Assembly (NCBI GenBank): GCA_016713965.1
Contig: JADJOC010000003.1
Location: 62,001 to 126,000, forward strand
DNA: 64,000 nt
From: Chitinophagaceae bacterium
Lineage (GTDB): Bacteria; Bacteroidota; Bacteroidia; Chitinophagales; Chitinophagaceae
Reading direction: 5' to 3'
Position numbers and translations under genes: made by a program. How positions within the stretch are numbered: the first letter of the stretch is position 1; every line of letters begins with the position of its first letter. Positions 27,888 through 37,748 of this stretch are shown here, one piece after another. The notes beneath the pieces are model-generated. The model was not told the origin of the DNA and did no database searches. It was given only the letters and a program-made list of their open reading frames with translations.

Positions 27888-28724
27888 ATGGCAAATATAC
27901 AAGCACATATTTTTGAGCAATTATTCGGCAAGTCTCTACAAGACGAGTCTGCTATACCTATGCTGCAACAAGTAATTAAAGATCACCCCTACTTTACACC
28001 TGCACATTTTTTTTTATTACAAAAAATGGATAAGCAGGATAAAAATTATCAAACACAAGCTGCTATAACCGCTTTAATATTTAACAACCCCCACTGGCTT
28101 CATTTTCAACTTAGTCAAAAAAACAGTAGTGCTGATAATTTTGAACCTGGTAATTATGAAATAAATAATAACCAGGCTATAATAACTGAAAAAGAAGATA
28201 GCAGCCAGGACATACTAACAGAAATTTTCCCAGAGAACAGCAGCAACCCAGAGCCTGAAAGCATAATCCAGCCATCAACGGATATTGTTATAAACCAGGA
28301 AAATGAAAAGATACCAGTTAGTTCTGAACCTAAGCTAAATATAACTACGCCTGATAATGATGAATTGATTTTTGAACCTTTATTCGCAACTGATTATTTT
28401 GCATCACAGGGGATAAAACTTAGCGAAAACATACAGCCAACAGATAAATTGGGCAAACAATTAAAAAGCTTTACGGATTGGTTAAAAACCATGAAGAAAA
28501 TACATACAGAAAAACTTCCGGCAGGTAGTGAGGCCACAGACATTACTATTCAAAAATTAGCCGAAAAGAGTAATACTGACGAAGAAGTATTAACAGAAGC
28601 CATGGCTGAAGTATTCGCCAAACAAAATAAATTAAATAAGGCTATAGAAGTTTATCAAAAATTAAGTTTGCTTAATCCCTCTAAAAGTGCTTACTTTGCA
28701 GCCAAAATAGAACATTTAAAGTAA
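27888..28724 (+). CDS. Conserved Bacteroidota protein with C-terminal TPR-like helices
   Basis: 278-residue protein located between lptE and secG, as in other Bacteroidota. The N-terminal helices (IPMLQQVIKDHPYFTPAHF) and the C-terminal EAMAEVFAKQNKLNKAIEVYQKLSLLNP look like tetratricopeptide repeats. The middle is acidic and low in complexity. The block DYFASQGIKLS...LGKQLKSFTDWLKTMK is conserved in the family. No enzymatic motif is visible. Its role is unknown, possibly linked to envelope assembly given its neighbours. Confidence 0.7.
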   Translation: MANIQAHIFEQLFGKSLQDESAIPMLQQVIKDHPYFTPAHFFLLQKMDKQDKNYQTQAAITALIFNNPHWLHFQLSQKNSSADNFEPGNYEINNNQAIITEKEDSSQDILTEIFPENSSNPEPESIIQPSTDIVINQENEKIPVSSEPKLNITTPDNDELIFEPLFATDYFASQGIKLSENIQPTDKLGKQLKSFTDWLKTMKKIHTEKLPAGSEATDITIQKLAEKSNTDEEVLTEAMAEVFAKQNKLNKAIEVYQKLSLLNPSKSAYFAAKIEHLK

Positions 28725-28729
28725 TTGAT

Positions 28730-29092
28730 ATGGCAATTTTATTTGTAGTTTTAATAGTTTTTTTAGCGGTTATTTTGGGATTAATTATTTTAATTCAAAA
28801 TCCTAAAGGTGGTGGTGTAGCAGGGAGTTTAGGTGGTTTTAGCAATCAACTTATGGGTGTAAAACAAACCACTGATATTATGGAAAAAGGAACCTGGGTA
28901 TTCGCAGCCCTGGTAGCAGTTTTATGTATTATTTCGCCTTTTTTTATCAGGGGTACTGTTGGGGGGCAAAACAAATATCATAGATAATGCTCCTATTAGT
29001 GCTCCAAAAATACTGCCCCGCAGAAAAGTGCTACGCCATTGCCAGGCACACAACAACCTGCACTGGCTACAAATCCCGCTGGTAACAAGTAA
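28730..29092 (+). CDS. secG: Preprotein translocase subunit SecG, frameshifted in the tail
   Basis: Small two-helix subunit of the SecYEG channel. MAILFVVLIVFLAVILGLIILIQ is the first helix, followed by the NPKGGGVAGSLGG loop and the second helix FAALVAVLCIISPFF. The open frame stops at 28987, but removing one G from the G6 run near 28964 and adding one A near 29010 restores a low-complexity tail that ends PALATNPAGNK at 29092. This matches the long Pro/Ala-rich tails of Bacteroidota SecG. The tail is probably not essential. Confidence 0.88.
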
Positions 29093-29115
29093 AAAAATTA
29101 ACCAAAATATTTATA

Positions 29116-29145
29116 GCCTCGTTCTAATTTAGACGAGGTTTTTAT
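29116..29145 (+). terminator. Rho-independent terminator after secG
   Basis: Stem CCTCG(T)TCTA / TAGACGAGG with one bulged base and an AATT loop, followed by TTTTTATTT. It closes the miaB-secG transcription block. Confidence 0.75.
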
Positions 29146-29257
29146 TTACTTTGTTACCGGCATTACACTGAATTATTTTGGCCTGTTATGAGATGAGGCT
29201 TATATAAACATATCAGTTCAAGCTGCTATGTCTGTTATTAATTTGTACTTTAATTAG

Positions 29258-30324
29258 TTGAAATTAAAAAGAAAATATTTTTTATACTGGGGTTACTATT
29301 ATTACTAGCAGCTTTTGCTGCCTGGAATTTTTTTGGCCCCACCATTTCTAATAAAAATAGCAAATACGTTTATATTAAAACAGGGGCTACTTATACTGAT
29401 GTAAAAAATGAGCTGACCAATAAAAAAGTAATCAGCAATATTTTCTGGTTTAATTTTTTAGCAAAAATGCTGAGCTATGATAATGCAGTGAAAGCAGGGC
29501 GATATGAAATTGGTACCAAAATGAGCATTTATGAATTATTAAAGATTTTACGCAATGGAAAGCAGTCACCTATCAACCTGGTAATAAATAAATTAAGAAC
29601 TAAGGAAGACCTAGCACAAAAAATTGCCGCTAATTTCGAATGCGATTCCTTAAGTATAATCAATTTTTTAAATAATAATGATTCTTTAGCCAAATTAAAT
29701 TTAGATACCAATACAGCTATGATAGCAGTGATACCCAATACTTATAGCATTTTCTGGAATACTAGCGCAGAAAAAATTTTTAAAAAATTATATAGCGAAC
29801 AGAAAAAATTCTGGAACGATGAAAGAAAAGTAAAGGCTTCAGCACTTAATCTTACACCAAAGCAGGTTTATATTATGGCAAGCATTGTAGAAGAAGAAAC
29901 GAATAAAGCAGAAGATAAAGGTAAAATCGCCAGTGTATATATTAATCGTAATGCCAGTAATCAAAAATTAGAAGCTGACCCTACAGTAAAATTTGCCATG
30001 AAAGATTTTGGACTAAAAAGAATATATAAAAAGCACTTGAGCTATCCATCACCTTACAACACCTATCTTAATACAGGCTTACCGCCAGGTCCAATTTGCA
30101 CACCTTCTCCTAATACTATTGATGCCGTATTAAGTGCCCCAAAAACAAACTATATATTTTTTGTAGCCAAACCTGATTTTAAAGGTTATTCTAACTTTGC
30201 AGCCACTTATAAAGAGCATTTGCTATTTGCAAAAGCTTATCAACAGGCGTTGGATAGTTTGTTAAAAGCTAAAGCAGAAAAGAAAGTACAGGACAGTTTG
30301 CAAATACTAAAAGGTGGTGAGTGA
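29258..30324 (+). CDS. mltG: Endolytic transglycosylase MltG, frameshifted near the start
   Basis: Membrane-anchored lytic transglycosylase that terminates peptidoglycan glycan elongation (YceG fold). Starting from TTG 29258, one A is missing near 29264-29270; adding it gives MKLKKKIFFILGLLLLLAAF, a single N-terminal membrane anchor that leads in frame into GATYTDVKNEL and the rest. The catalytic Glu is in MASIVEEET, and LEADPTVKFAM, GLPPGPICTPS and YIFFVAKPD are family signatures. Repaired length is about 356 residues, normal for the family. Confidence 0.9.
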
Positions 30325-30396
30325 CAATAAGAATACAGAAATCTTGTCTACTGTCTTTAACTTGCACCACAACTACAATGGAACCTTATACGCTTT

Positions 30397-31359
30397 ATGA
30401 CTAAACTTGAACGATTACTTCTTAAAAAAACTCCGCTTACTTTTTTTTTACAAAAAAGCAAGCATTGGCATTTGCCAGGTTTTGAAGGCGTGCCTTTATA
30501 TGATGTAGCTAAATTTTTTCGTAAACAAATTAAAACAATAGGACTAACAGAAAGAGCTTCAGCCATTTCATACAATTTTATAATGGCCATCCCTCCTTCC
30601 TTTTTATTTTTATTTACACTTATACCCAATTTGCCTTTTATATCAAAAAAGAGCATAAAATTTCAACTGCACGCTTTAATTGTTGATGTAGTACCTTCAA
30701 AAGTGCATAATGCCGATTTGATAAAATTTATCGATTCGTTTATAGACGGAACTAAAATTGGTCTTATATCTTTTGGTTTGATTTTAGCCTTCTATTTTGC
30801 TTCTAACGCCATGATGGGCATCATGCGGTCATTTAGCAAAGGCTATATTGGCTTTGAAAAAAGAAAAGGCATTCAAACCCGTTGGATGGCTATTAAGTTA
30901 ACTGCGCTTATGTTTGGCTTAGTCTTGGCTTGCCTTATACTATTAGTATCCCAGGGGGTTGTATTAAGACGCGTATTTGGAATAAAAGATGCAGGTATAC
31001 GCACTATTATTTTTTATGCAAGATGGTTATTTATCGTAGCAATGATTTTTTATTCCATTGCTTTTATTTATAAATATGCTCCGGCGGTGCAAAAGCGCTG
31101 GAAGCTGGTATCGCCTGGAGCAATCCTGGCTGCCCTGCTTAGTATTTTAGCAAGTATAGGATTTTCTTATTTTGTAAATAATTTTGGAAAATACAATGTT
31201 TTATATGGTTCCATAGGAACTATAATTGTATTAATGGCGCTTATTTATATAAATTCTTTGGTCTTGCTTATCGGTTTTGAATTAAATGTAAGCATTAAGT
31301 CATTAAGATCTATTGCTTTAGAAAGGGAAGCCAAAGGAAAAATATTATCTGAAAAGTAA
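30397..31359 (+). CDS. YihY/BrkB family inner membrane protein
   Basis: 320-residue integral membrane protein with six hydrophobic segments after a cytosolic N-terminus. Family blocks are ERASAISYNFIMAIPPS, LILAFYFASNAMMGIMRSFSKG, SPGAILAALL and GSIGTIIVLMALIYINSLVLLIGFELN. It was once annotated as ribonuclease BN, but the family has no established enzymatic role. The gene follows mltG by 72 bp and may be cotranscribed. Intact. Confidence 0.87.
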   Translation: MTKLERLLLKKTPLTFFLQKSKHWHLPGFEGVPLYDVAKFFRKQIKTIGLTERASAISYNFIMAIPPSFLFLFTLIPNLPFISKKSIKFQLHALIVDVVPSKVHNADLIKFIDSFIDGTKIGLISFGLILAFYFASNAMMGIMRSFSKGYIGFEKRKGIQTRWMAIKLTALMFGLVLACLILLVSQGVVLRRVFGIKDAGIRTIIFYARWLFIVAMIFYSIAFIYKYAPAVQKRWKLVSPGAILAALLSILASIGFSYFVNNFGKYNVLYGSIGTIIVLMALIYINSLVLLIGFELNVSIKSLRSIALEREAKGKILSEK

Positions 31360-31429
31360 TTTTGCATTTTGTCATAGATATTTCAAATAAAAGTATTCAA
31401 ATTACTGATTATCATTTGATTACCAGGAA

Positions 31430-32154
31430 TTAGTAACTAAGTAATGATAATAGATATTATATTTGCATAAAAGCAAAGATGTTAGAATATTGTCCAAAAT
31501 GCAAAAGTGAAGAAAGTGTAAAGAACGGTAATATAAATGTCCGCCCACGTTACCGGTGTAAAAGTTGTAAATATGATTATACGGTTATGCAAAAAGCGAC
31601 TAGCTTTAGAGATGTATTTAGAAGGAATGGGGCTTTAATTCAATAGGCCAGATATTAAAAGTAAGCCATGTTGCTGTTCCGAAATGGATTAAAAAGTATG
31701 GGGAGCAAATAAAAGAACTAAGGGTCGATAAAGAAATAGAGGTGCTGGAAATGGATGAAATGCATAGCTATATTGGTTCAAAAAAAACTATATCTGGATT
31801 TGGATTGCTATTGATAGATATGGAAAACGTTTCGTCAACTTCGTTTTGGGTAAAAGGAACAGGCCCACTTGTAAAAAACTTTGGGGCAAACTCAAAGGAA
31901 AAAAGACCAAAAAAATAATGACAGGTTTTTGGGAAGCCTATGTAGGAGTTGTTCCCAAAACTAAACATAGAAATCCAAAGCAGAAACATATACAGTAGAA
32001 GGATATAATAGCTTATTCAGACATTTTTTAGCAAGAATGAGGAGAAAAACAAAATGTTACTCTAAAAGCTCGAAAATGTTAGAATATTCTATTTTACTTT
32101 TGATGTGAAAAAGAAACAAACAATTAGATTCTATTATCATTATTTGGTTACCAA
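31430..32154 (+). mobile_element. Decayed IS1 family element with 25-bp imperfect terminal repeats
   Basis: The left end 31430-31454 and right end 32130-32154 are inverted repeats matching at 22 of 25 positions (core TAATGATAATAGA). The 725-bp length is normal for IS1-type elements. No clear target duplication is visible. A partial extra copy of the end sequence, inverted, lies just outside at about 31407-31425. Confidence 0.75.
31479..32108 (+). pseudogene. IS1 family transposase, several frameshifts
   Basis: The N-terminal InsA-like zinc ribbon reads YCPKCKSEES ... RYRCKSCKYDYT, followed after a shift at about 31620 by SIGQILKVSHVAVPKWI (HTH) and EVLEMDEMHSYIG (first catalytic Asp). After another shift near 31785 come YIWIWIAIDRYGKRFVNFVLG and, further on, KKIMTGFWEAYVGVVP. 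A final shift gives ETYTVEGYNSLFRHFLARMRRKTKCYSKS with the catalytic Glu. The order is complete but spread over at least three frames, so the gene is inactive as written. Confidence 0.78.
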
Positions 32155-32624
<470 letters not shown>

Positions 32625-33887
32625 ATGAAGTTAAAGACAACACTTAGTATCATTTTTTTATCAGCCTTTTTGCAGCAGGGCTATTCACAGGCAAGCCGCA
32701 TTGTGTTTAGCGATAACGGTATAGCAACGATAAGTGGCGGAGCCTTTGTAGTGGTAGACAATCCTGAAGGCAATGCTATTACACGGATCAATGGCGGTCA
32801 TTTTATTACCGAAGGTGACTTGGGTACTAATCGTGTTCGTTGGATGATTGGCGATAAGGAGGATACATATGTTGTACCATTTGGGGTAAGCACTAATCAA
32901 TATCTCCCTCTTTCATTTTCTACTTTCGGGGCTAACGGGCAAGGGTTTATTGATCTTTCTACTTATGCAACTGATAGCTGGAAAAACAGCGATTATCTTC
33001 CTGCAGGTGTAACGTCCTTTAATAATGCTAATAATCAAGATAATTCGGCTAACGTATTAGACAGGTTTTACCGTATTGAAGCACTTAATTATACTGCTAA
33101 ACCTAACTTGGATTCTATAGAGTTTTCTTACAGGGATATAGAACATACACAGCCTAATAATATGATTACAGAGGCCGGGTTAAAAGCACAACGCTGGAAT
33201 CCAAACCAGCAAGGCTGGGCTGATTTTCAACCTGCAGGTATAGCTGATATAGATAAAAATACTGTACAAGTAGGAAACATTAATAACGCTGATCTCTTTG
33301 CCTGGTGGGTATTGGTAGATAATGCCTCTCCTTTGCCTGTAGAATTATTAAGCTTTACTGCTTTTGCAGAATCAAAAAGTACAGTCGGCCTTAAATGGAG
33401 CACTTCACAGGAAATTAATTCTGGCTACTTTGATATTGAGCGTTCTGCTGATGGTATTAATTTTATTAAAACTGGTCAAATTAAAGCCGCCGGTAATAGT
33501 CAAATACAACAAAACTATTACACTCAGGATAATAATTTGCCCCAAGGCATCAGTACTTTATATTACAGGTTGAAAATGATTGATATTGATAACTCTTACA
33601 AATACAGCAATATTGAATTAGTAAAAATCAATACCCAGCAAGGCGATTGGAAGTTATATCCTAACCCGGTAAGCTTGGAAGCTTTTGCACACCTGCAGGT
33701 ACCTAGTGGTATAAATGTAAAAGAAATTCAATGTTTTGATGCTCAAGGTAAGCTAATGAGCCAGGTTAGGTATAACCAGACTAATACAAATGGATCTTAC
33801 ACTCTACAACTTCCTGTACAAACATTAAGTAGTGGAAGCTATGTAATGAAAGTCATTTATACAGATGGAATCGGCCAAAAAATCTAA
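32625..33887 (+). CDS. Secreted protein with type IX secretion sorting domain
   Basis: 420-residue extracellular protein. The signal peptide MKLKTTLSIIFLSAFLQQGYSQ ends in a typical SQ/A site. The body has beta-rich stretches of unknown function and the block LPVELLSFTAFAESKSTVGLKWSTSQEINSGYFDIERS, common in Bacteroidota surface proteins. The last 80 residues (KLYPNPVSLEAFAHL, CFDAQGKLMSQV, LSSGSYVMKV) form the por-type C-terminal domain recognised by the type IX secretion system. It is probably surface-attached. Intact. Confidence 0.88.
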   Translation: MKLKTTLSIIFLSAFLQQGYSQASRIVFSDNGIATISGGAFVVVDNPEGNAITRINGGHFITEGDLGTNRVRWMIGDKEDTYVVPFGVSTNQYLPLSFSTFGANGQGFIDLSTYATDSWKNSDYLPAGVTSFNNANNQDNSANVLDRFYRIEALNYTAKPNLDSIEFSYRDIEHTQPNNMITEAGLKAQRWNPNQQGWADFQPAGIADIDKNTVQVGNINNADLFAWWVLVDNASPLPVELLSFTAFAESKSTVGLKWSTSQEINSGYFDIERSADGINFIKTGQIKAAGNSQIQQNYYTQDNNLPQGISTLYYRLKMIDIDNSYKYSNIELVKINTQQGDWKLYPNPVSLEAFAHLQVPSGINVKEIQCFDAQGKLMSQVRYNQTNTNGSYTLQLPVQTLSSGSYVMKVIYTDGIGQKI

Positions 33888-33950
33888 AAAAACTTTAAAC
33901 TTATTAAAAGTAAATAGGTATGTCATAATATGTTATAAATAAATAAAAGA

Positions 33951-35435
33951 GGCCGTCTCATAAATACATGAGGCGGTTTTTTTTATATCACTAATTTTGT
34001 AACGTTGATTTTAGTTTTTAGTTTTTTCTGATGGCTCAGCTATGTTTCAGCGTTTGAAAAAAGTGGTAAAAAGCCCTTCTCAGGCTGCTTTTTTGAAGTT
34101 ATGGTTGCTTTTTTTGCGAAGATTGTGTGCCAGGGATAATAAACCTGTTTCAATGGCTACTTTTTGTTTGCCACGGAGCATAAAGCGTTTAAAACCGTGG
34201 GTTGTGTTTGATGTTGGCAAATACCGGTTCTGTATCATGACAGCGTTGCTTTCGCTTTTTTATTCCCTGCTCAGTTAATAAATTATCACTGGCCTGTTGT
34301 TTTAATGTATTGAGCTGGTGGTTTACCTCTATTACCCTGTTGCCCCTTTGCTTTTATAACAACTGCCATTTAGTGGGCAATTACTACAATTTTTGCCTGG
34401 TATTTTGTGATCTGTTGTATAAAGCCTGTGGTAGTTACTTTGCTGTAAGTGCCTTTGTTTTCCATGCGCTGCCCCCATCGGGCATACATAATAATCCTGT
34501 TCGCTATTGTAGTGTAACTTACCGACTGCAAAGGGTGTCTTGTTTTGAATATTGCTGTTTTGTTCCCTGTCAAACTGATTATGTTTTACGTAGGCGGCTA
34601 TGTTATTATCGACTAAGTACTGATAGTTTTCTTCGCTGCCCTATCCTGCATCGGCTGTTAAAACAGCAGGCATTGTTTGGTATTGTTGTTTAAAGCCATC
34701 CAGGTGTTCGGTTAAGGTAGGAGTACCGGTAGTAGAGGGATGGATACTGTAATGGGTGATGTATTGATTGTTGCTGCTTTACTGTAAGTTATAAGCTAGT
34801 TTTAATTGCCCGTTTTTCATGTGATCTTCCTTCATACGCATAAAAGTAGCTTCGGTATCTGTTTTGCTGTAACTCTTTCTGCCTTCGCCTATTATTTTTT
34901 CCTGATGCTGATACCTATCCAAAGCCTCCGGCCATTTTTTCTTTGCATAGTTGAGTTGGGGATAAGAAAATTTAAAAAATTATAAGTATACAGTTATTCT
35001 ACTTTGAAATTAAGAGTAAAGAACTAATGCAGAGATTACAGTAGTACAAATGTTCAGTAAAGCTGTATGGCAGGAACGGGCAGTATTCGTTCCTGCCTTG
35101 AGTTTTTTGCTACTTTTTGTGTCAATACAAAAAGTAGAGTAATACAATTAATTGAAAAATAACGAATTATAAAGTAATTTAAACTGAACTCAGGTTTGCA
35201 TAGTTGAGTTTTTGTTTTACCTATTTGCTTATCGGCTTATCTTTTAATGCTGCATAAGGGGCTGTATATCTATCTTACTGAGTACTTCATCTACTACACG
35301 TACAGCGTGGTTAACGGCTATCAATTCCTCCAGGCTCGGGGGAAGAAGCATTGCCTGGCGCTGATGGTATGCCTTAAATACAGGTTGTAATACGAATCCT
35401 TTTGCCATAAACATAAGACAAAAAATGAGACAGCC
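33951..35435 (-). mobile_element. IS1182 family element remnant
   Basis: The ends read GGCCGTCTCA at 33951-33960 and TGAGACAGCC at 35426-35435, inverted repeats of the IS1182 GGCTGTCTCA type differing at one base. On the minus strand a degenerate transposase is recognisable: SLEELIAVNHAVRVVDEVLSKIDIQPLM near 35280-35390, then KSYSKTDTEATFMRMKEDHMKNGQLKLAYN, GTPTLTEHLDGFKQQY, DNNIAAYVKHNQFDREQ and YYVCPMG toward 34500, with many stops and shifts. The central roughly 100 residues are missing, and a 253-bp block is inserted between 34958 and 35210. Confidence 0.8.
34942..35210. repeat. Insertion flanked by 16-bp direct repeats inside the IS1182 remnant
   Basis: TTTGCATAGTTGAGTT occurs at 34942-34957 and again at 35195-35210. 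The 237 bp between them are unrelated to the transposase and include a perfect 10-bp hairpin GGCAGGAACG (35069-35078) / CGTTCCTGCC (35088-35097). Such a hairpin is a common dispersed Bacteroidota unit. The layout resembles a small non-autonomous insertion with target duplication. Confidence 0.6.
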
Positions 35436-35465
35436 CCTTTTTTTTATAAAAATTTATTTTTTTAA

Positions 35466-36041
35466 TTACTTCACAAACCTTACATCAATTTTAGCTGTTT
35501 TTGCCACTGCGTCAAATTCCAAGATTCTAATTATCCCCCTGTTGCCGGCTGCAGTCTGAAAAGTTAACATTTGACCATCATTAACACTTTCGGTGAATTG
35601 CGGTGCCGGGTCTGTGGCGTTGATATAAGCCTGATCAATATCAGCAACAGTCAATGTATTTCATCCATTAATTTCGCTACCGTTACCAGTTGCACGTCTG
35701 TAAGTATTTTAAAAGTAGTTGTATTTTGGTAGTCCAAGTATCCTGACCATACTGCACCGGGTATGAGGCCGGAGAGAAGAAACCAGTTATCACAAAGCTA
35801 ATATTAAAACCAAAATCTATTTTCCAGAAAGCGACAAATTATTTTTTACATCAGCCATGGTATATGCTTTCCCATCTATTGATGAATACCAAGTTTTAGA
35901 TAAATCATTATCTGCGTTTTTGTTAAAATTTTCAAGTGTAACTGTAGTTGCTACTACTTGTTTTGCTGCCGGAGTATCATCTTTTTTACAAGCAATGATG
36001 CCTATAGATAAAATACCAAATAAAATTATTAATTTTTTCAT
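35466..36041 (-). CDS. Small lipoprotein of unknown family, frameshifted
   Basis: Lipoprotein of about 190 residues. The start MKKLIILFGILSIGIIAC has a lipobox at Cys18, followed by KKDDTPAAK. The frame stops at 35817 in NNLSLSGK, but KIDFGFNISFVITGFF, then NTTTFKILTDVQLVTVAKLMDE, then LTVADIDQAYINATDP, and finally IIRILEFDAVAKTAKIDVRFVK continue in alternating frames to 35466. At least three one-base changes separate them, all in short runs. The family is not recognised. Cargo or surface function is likely from the lipid anchor. Confidence 0.62.
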
Positions 36042-36151
36042 ATAATGTTTATTTATTTCATTAAGGTATAGACAATTTTAATGCCAAACTTAATTTTTAA
36101 AAGCAAAATAACATATCGCATTAAATATTAAGGTTTTACTGCTATCTTAAT

Positions 36152-36348
36152 TAACTTCTAACGTGTTGTGCCATTAAAATTACCATTTTAATGATCAGCC
36201 GCATTCTGTCTATGTTTCGACAAGGCTTCGACAAGCTCAGCCTGACAATACTCAACATGACAGAATGCTGTCTCCGCCAGCTGGCGGATGTCGAAAGCGG
36301 TGCCTAATAAGTATTTTATGAGTTAATAGCACAACACGTTAACTTCTA
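36152..36348. mobile_element. MITE-like element with terminal inverted repeats and 9-bp target duplication
   Basis: Direct repeats TAACTTCTA flank the unit at 36152-36160 and 36340-36348. Inside them lie perfect 11-bp inverted ends ACGTGTTGTGC (36161-36171) and GCACAACACGT (36329-36339), extended imperfectly by ATTAA. The interior (about 157 bp) has no gene and holds a TCCGCCAGCTGGCGGA palindrome at 36275-36290. The right duplication overlaps the end of the acetyltransferase gene. Confidence 0.72.
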
Positions 36349-36876
36349 TACTGCCAATTCTTTTATTAATAATATAAATTCTAATGCTTGAACAGGTTTT
36401 CCAAACTTTACATCTTTCGGAAAAGGCTTAGTTTCGCCTGTATTCAAATAGCCGTGTCGTTCATACCATGCAATTAACTCATGCCGTACAGAAATTACAT
36501 TCATAACAATAGCAGTGCAATTTATTTTTTTTGCATGTGATTCTGCAGCATATAATAATTGCTTGCCAATACCTTGTGCCTGTGCACCAGGTGATACAGT
36601 CAGCATGCCAAGGTACAATTGGTTATTTTCCTGTTGAAGATAAACGCATCCTGTTAATTTATTTTCAGCACTTTTGTAAACCAAAACTGTAGCCCCGGGT
36701 TTTTTGTAATAATATTTTAATGATGGCCCGTCAATTCGTAAATTTCCTTCTAATAAATCAGCTTCTGTAGTCCAGCCTTTTTTTGATGCTTCACCGCGGT
36801 ATGCGCTGTTAACCAAGGTTACAAGCTCTTCGATATCCTGGCTTTGTAAAGGAGAAATATGAATTGTATTTATCAT
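36346..36876 (-). CDS. GNAT family N-acetyltransferase
   Basis: 176-residue acetyltransferase that transfers an acetyl group from acetyl-CoA. The acetyl-CoA-binding motif A is LTVSPGAQAQGIGKQLL (consensus Q/RxxGxG/A), preceded by KLTGCVYLQQENNQLYLGML and followed by YERHGYLNTGE. The substrate is unknown. A TATATTTG element (rc of 36881-36888) lies immediately upstream of the ATG, suggesting a nearly leaderless message. The stop codon region borders the MITE-like element. Confidence 0.85.
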   Translation of the reverse strand: MINTIHISPLQSQDIEELVTLVNSAYRGEASKKGWTTEADLLEGNLRIDGPSLKYYYKKPGATVLVYKSAENKLTGCVYLQQENNQLYLGMLTVSPGAQAQGIGKQLLYAAESHAKKINCTAIVMNVISVRHELIAWYERHGYLNTGETKPFPKDVKFGKPVQALEFILLIKELAV

Positions 36877-36910
36877 TACACAAATATAATTTTTCAGGCG
36901 AAATTAAATA

Positions 36911-36939
36911 AAAAACCCTCTAAATAATAGAGGGTTTTT
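36911..36939. terminator. Hairpin terminator between collagen-like and GNAT genes
   Basis: Perfect 11-bp stem AAAAACCCTCT / AGAGGGTTTTT with a 7-nt loop and T run on both strands. It lies downstream of the collagen-like gene's promoter-distal end on the minus strand and upstream of the GNAT gene, so it can end the former's transcript. Confidence 0.6.
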
Positions 36940-36958
36940 TAAAATTTATTTTATTTAA

Positions 36959-37519
36959 TTATTCTGGTAAACCAAAATATTTCATGGTTGCCTTATAATC
37001 GCTAAAATCTACAGCGCTTTTACCATTAATAACTGTAGGAGCTGCTCCTGGTGGTATAACCATAACTTTTACTTCACTGGCCTCATCCAAATCTCCAGTA
37101 GTTACGGTAGTAAAATCTTCGTTCATTGCAGTAAAAGTAAGTGTTTTATTAGATCTAAATAATCTAACAAACTTACCTAAATTTGATACGAAATCAGGCA
37201 CTTGATAATGAGCATTACCAACTTTCATATAAGTAAGTACTAATCCATTATCTAAATCTGCTTGAGCGACACTTGCAGGAAGAGTTAAATTAAATCGTCT
37301 CTGTGCATTAAGGGCATTAGGCCATGTTAACTGCGGACCTGTAAAAATAAAAGCTTTAACATTTGCACTACCAGTTTGTCCAATAGGGCCTTGTTGACCG
37401 GGAGCACCAGGAGCGCCAGTTGCCCCAGTATCACCTTTATCACCTTTATCACCTTTGCCACATGATGCCACAGTAAGTGCAATAACAGCAACAGCTAAAA
37501 ATAATTTTAATTTTTTCAT
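36959..37519 (-). CDS. Lipoprotein with collagen-like Gly-X-Y repeats
   Basis: 186-residue lipoprotein. The signal MKKLKLFLAVAVIALTVASC has its lipobox Cys at position 20. It is followed at once by GKGDKGDKGDTGATGAPGAP and GQQGPIGQTG, ten collagen-type triplets. A beta-rich domain follows (VKAFIFTGPQLTWPN, LTYMKVGNAHYQVPDF, KVMVIPPGAAPT). The short collagen stretch probably trimerises the protein as a stalk on the cell surface. The C-terminal family is common in Bacteroidota collagen-like proteins but has no known function. Intact. Confidence 0.85.
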   Translation of the reverse strand: MKKLKLFLAVAVIALTVASCGKGDKGDKGDTGATGAPGAPGQQGPIGQTGSANVKAFIFTGPQLTWPNALNAQRRFNLTLPASVAQADLDNGLVLTYMKVGNAHYQVPDFVSNLGKFVRLFRSNKTLTFTAMNEDFTTVTTGDLDEASEVKVMVIPPGAAPTVINGKSAVDFSDYKATMKYFGLPE

Positions 37520-37748
37520 ACTTTAAATTTTATTGTTTGATATGGCTATAAACAACAATCGTTCCAAATTTGAAATTTTTATTGAAAACTAATTTTTGTT
37601 TATAAAAAATATTTTATTTTGTTTTAAATCTTTAATTATCAATTTATAATAATATAATATATAATTATTATTAAAATGTATAAATATAATCACTTAAGAA
37701 AAGTAATTATATTTATTAATAAGTAAAAATTTATTTTAAAAAAAAATA

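Noticed and set aside
31360..31430. CRISPR or other regular array in AT-rich gaps
   Set aside because: No set of three or more equally spaced direct repeats was found anywhere in the window.
34042..34693. Two plus-strand open frames in the 34 kb region
   Set aside because: They are reverse-strand readings of the IS1182 transposase remnant, which is recognisable on the minus strand.
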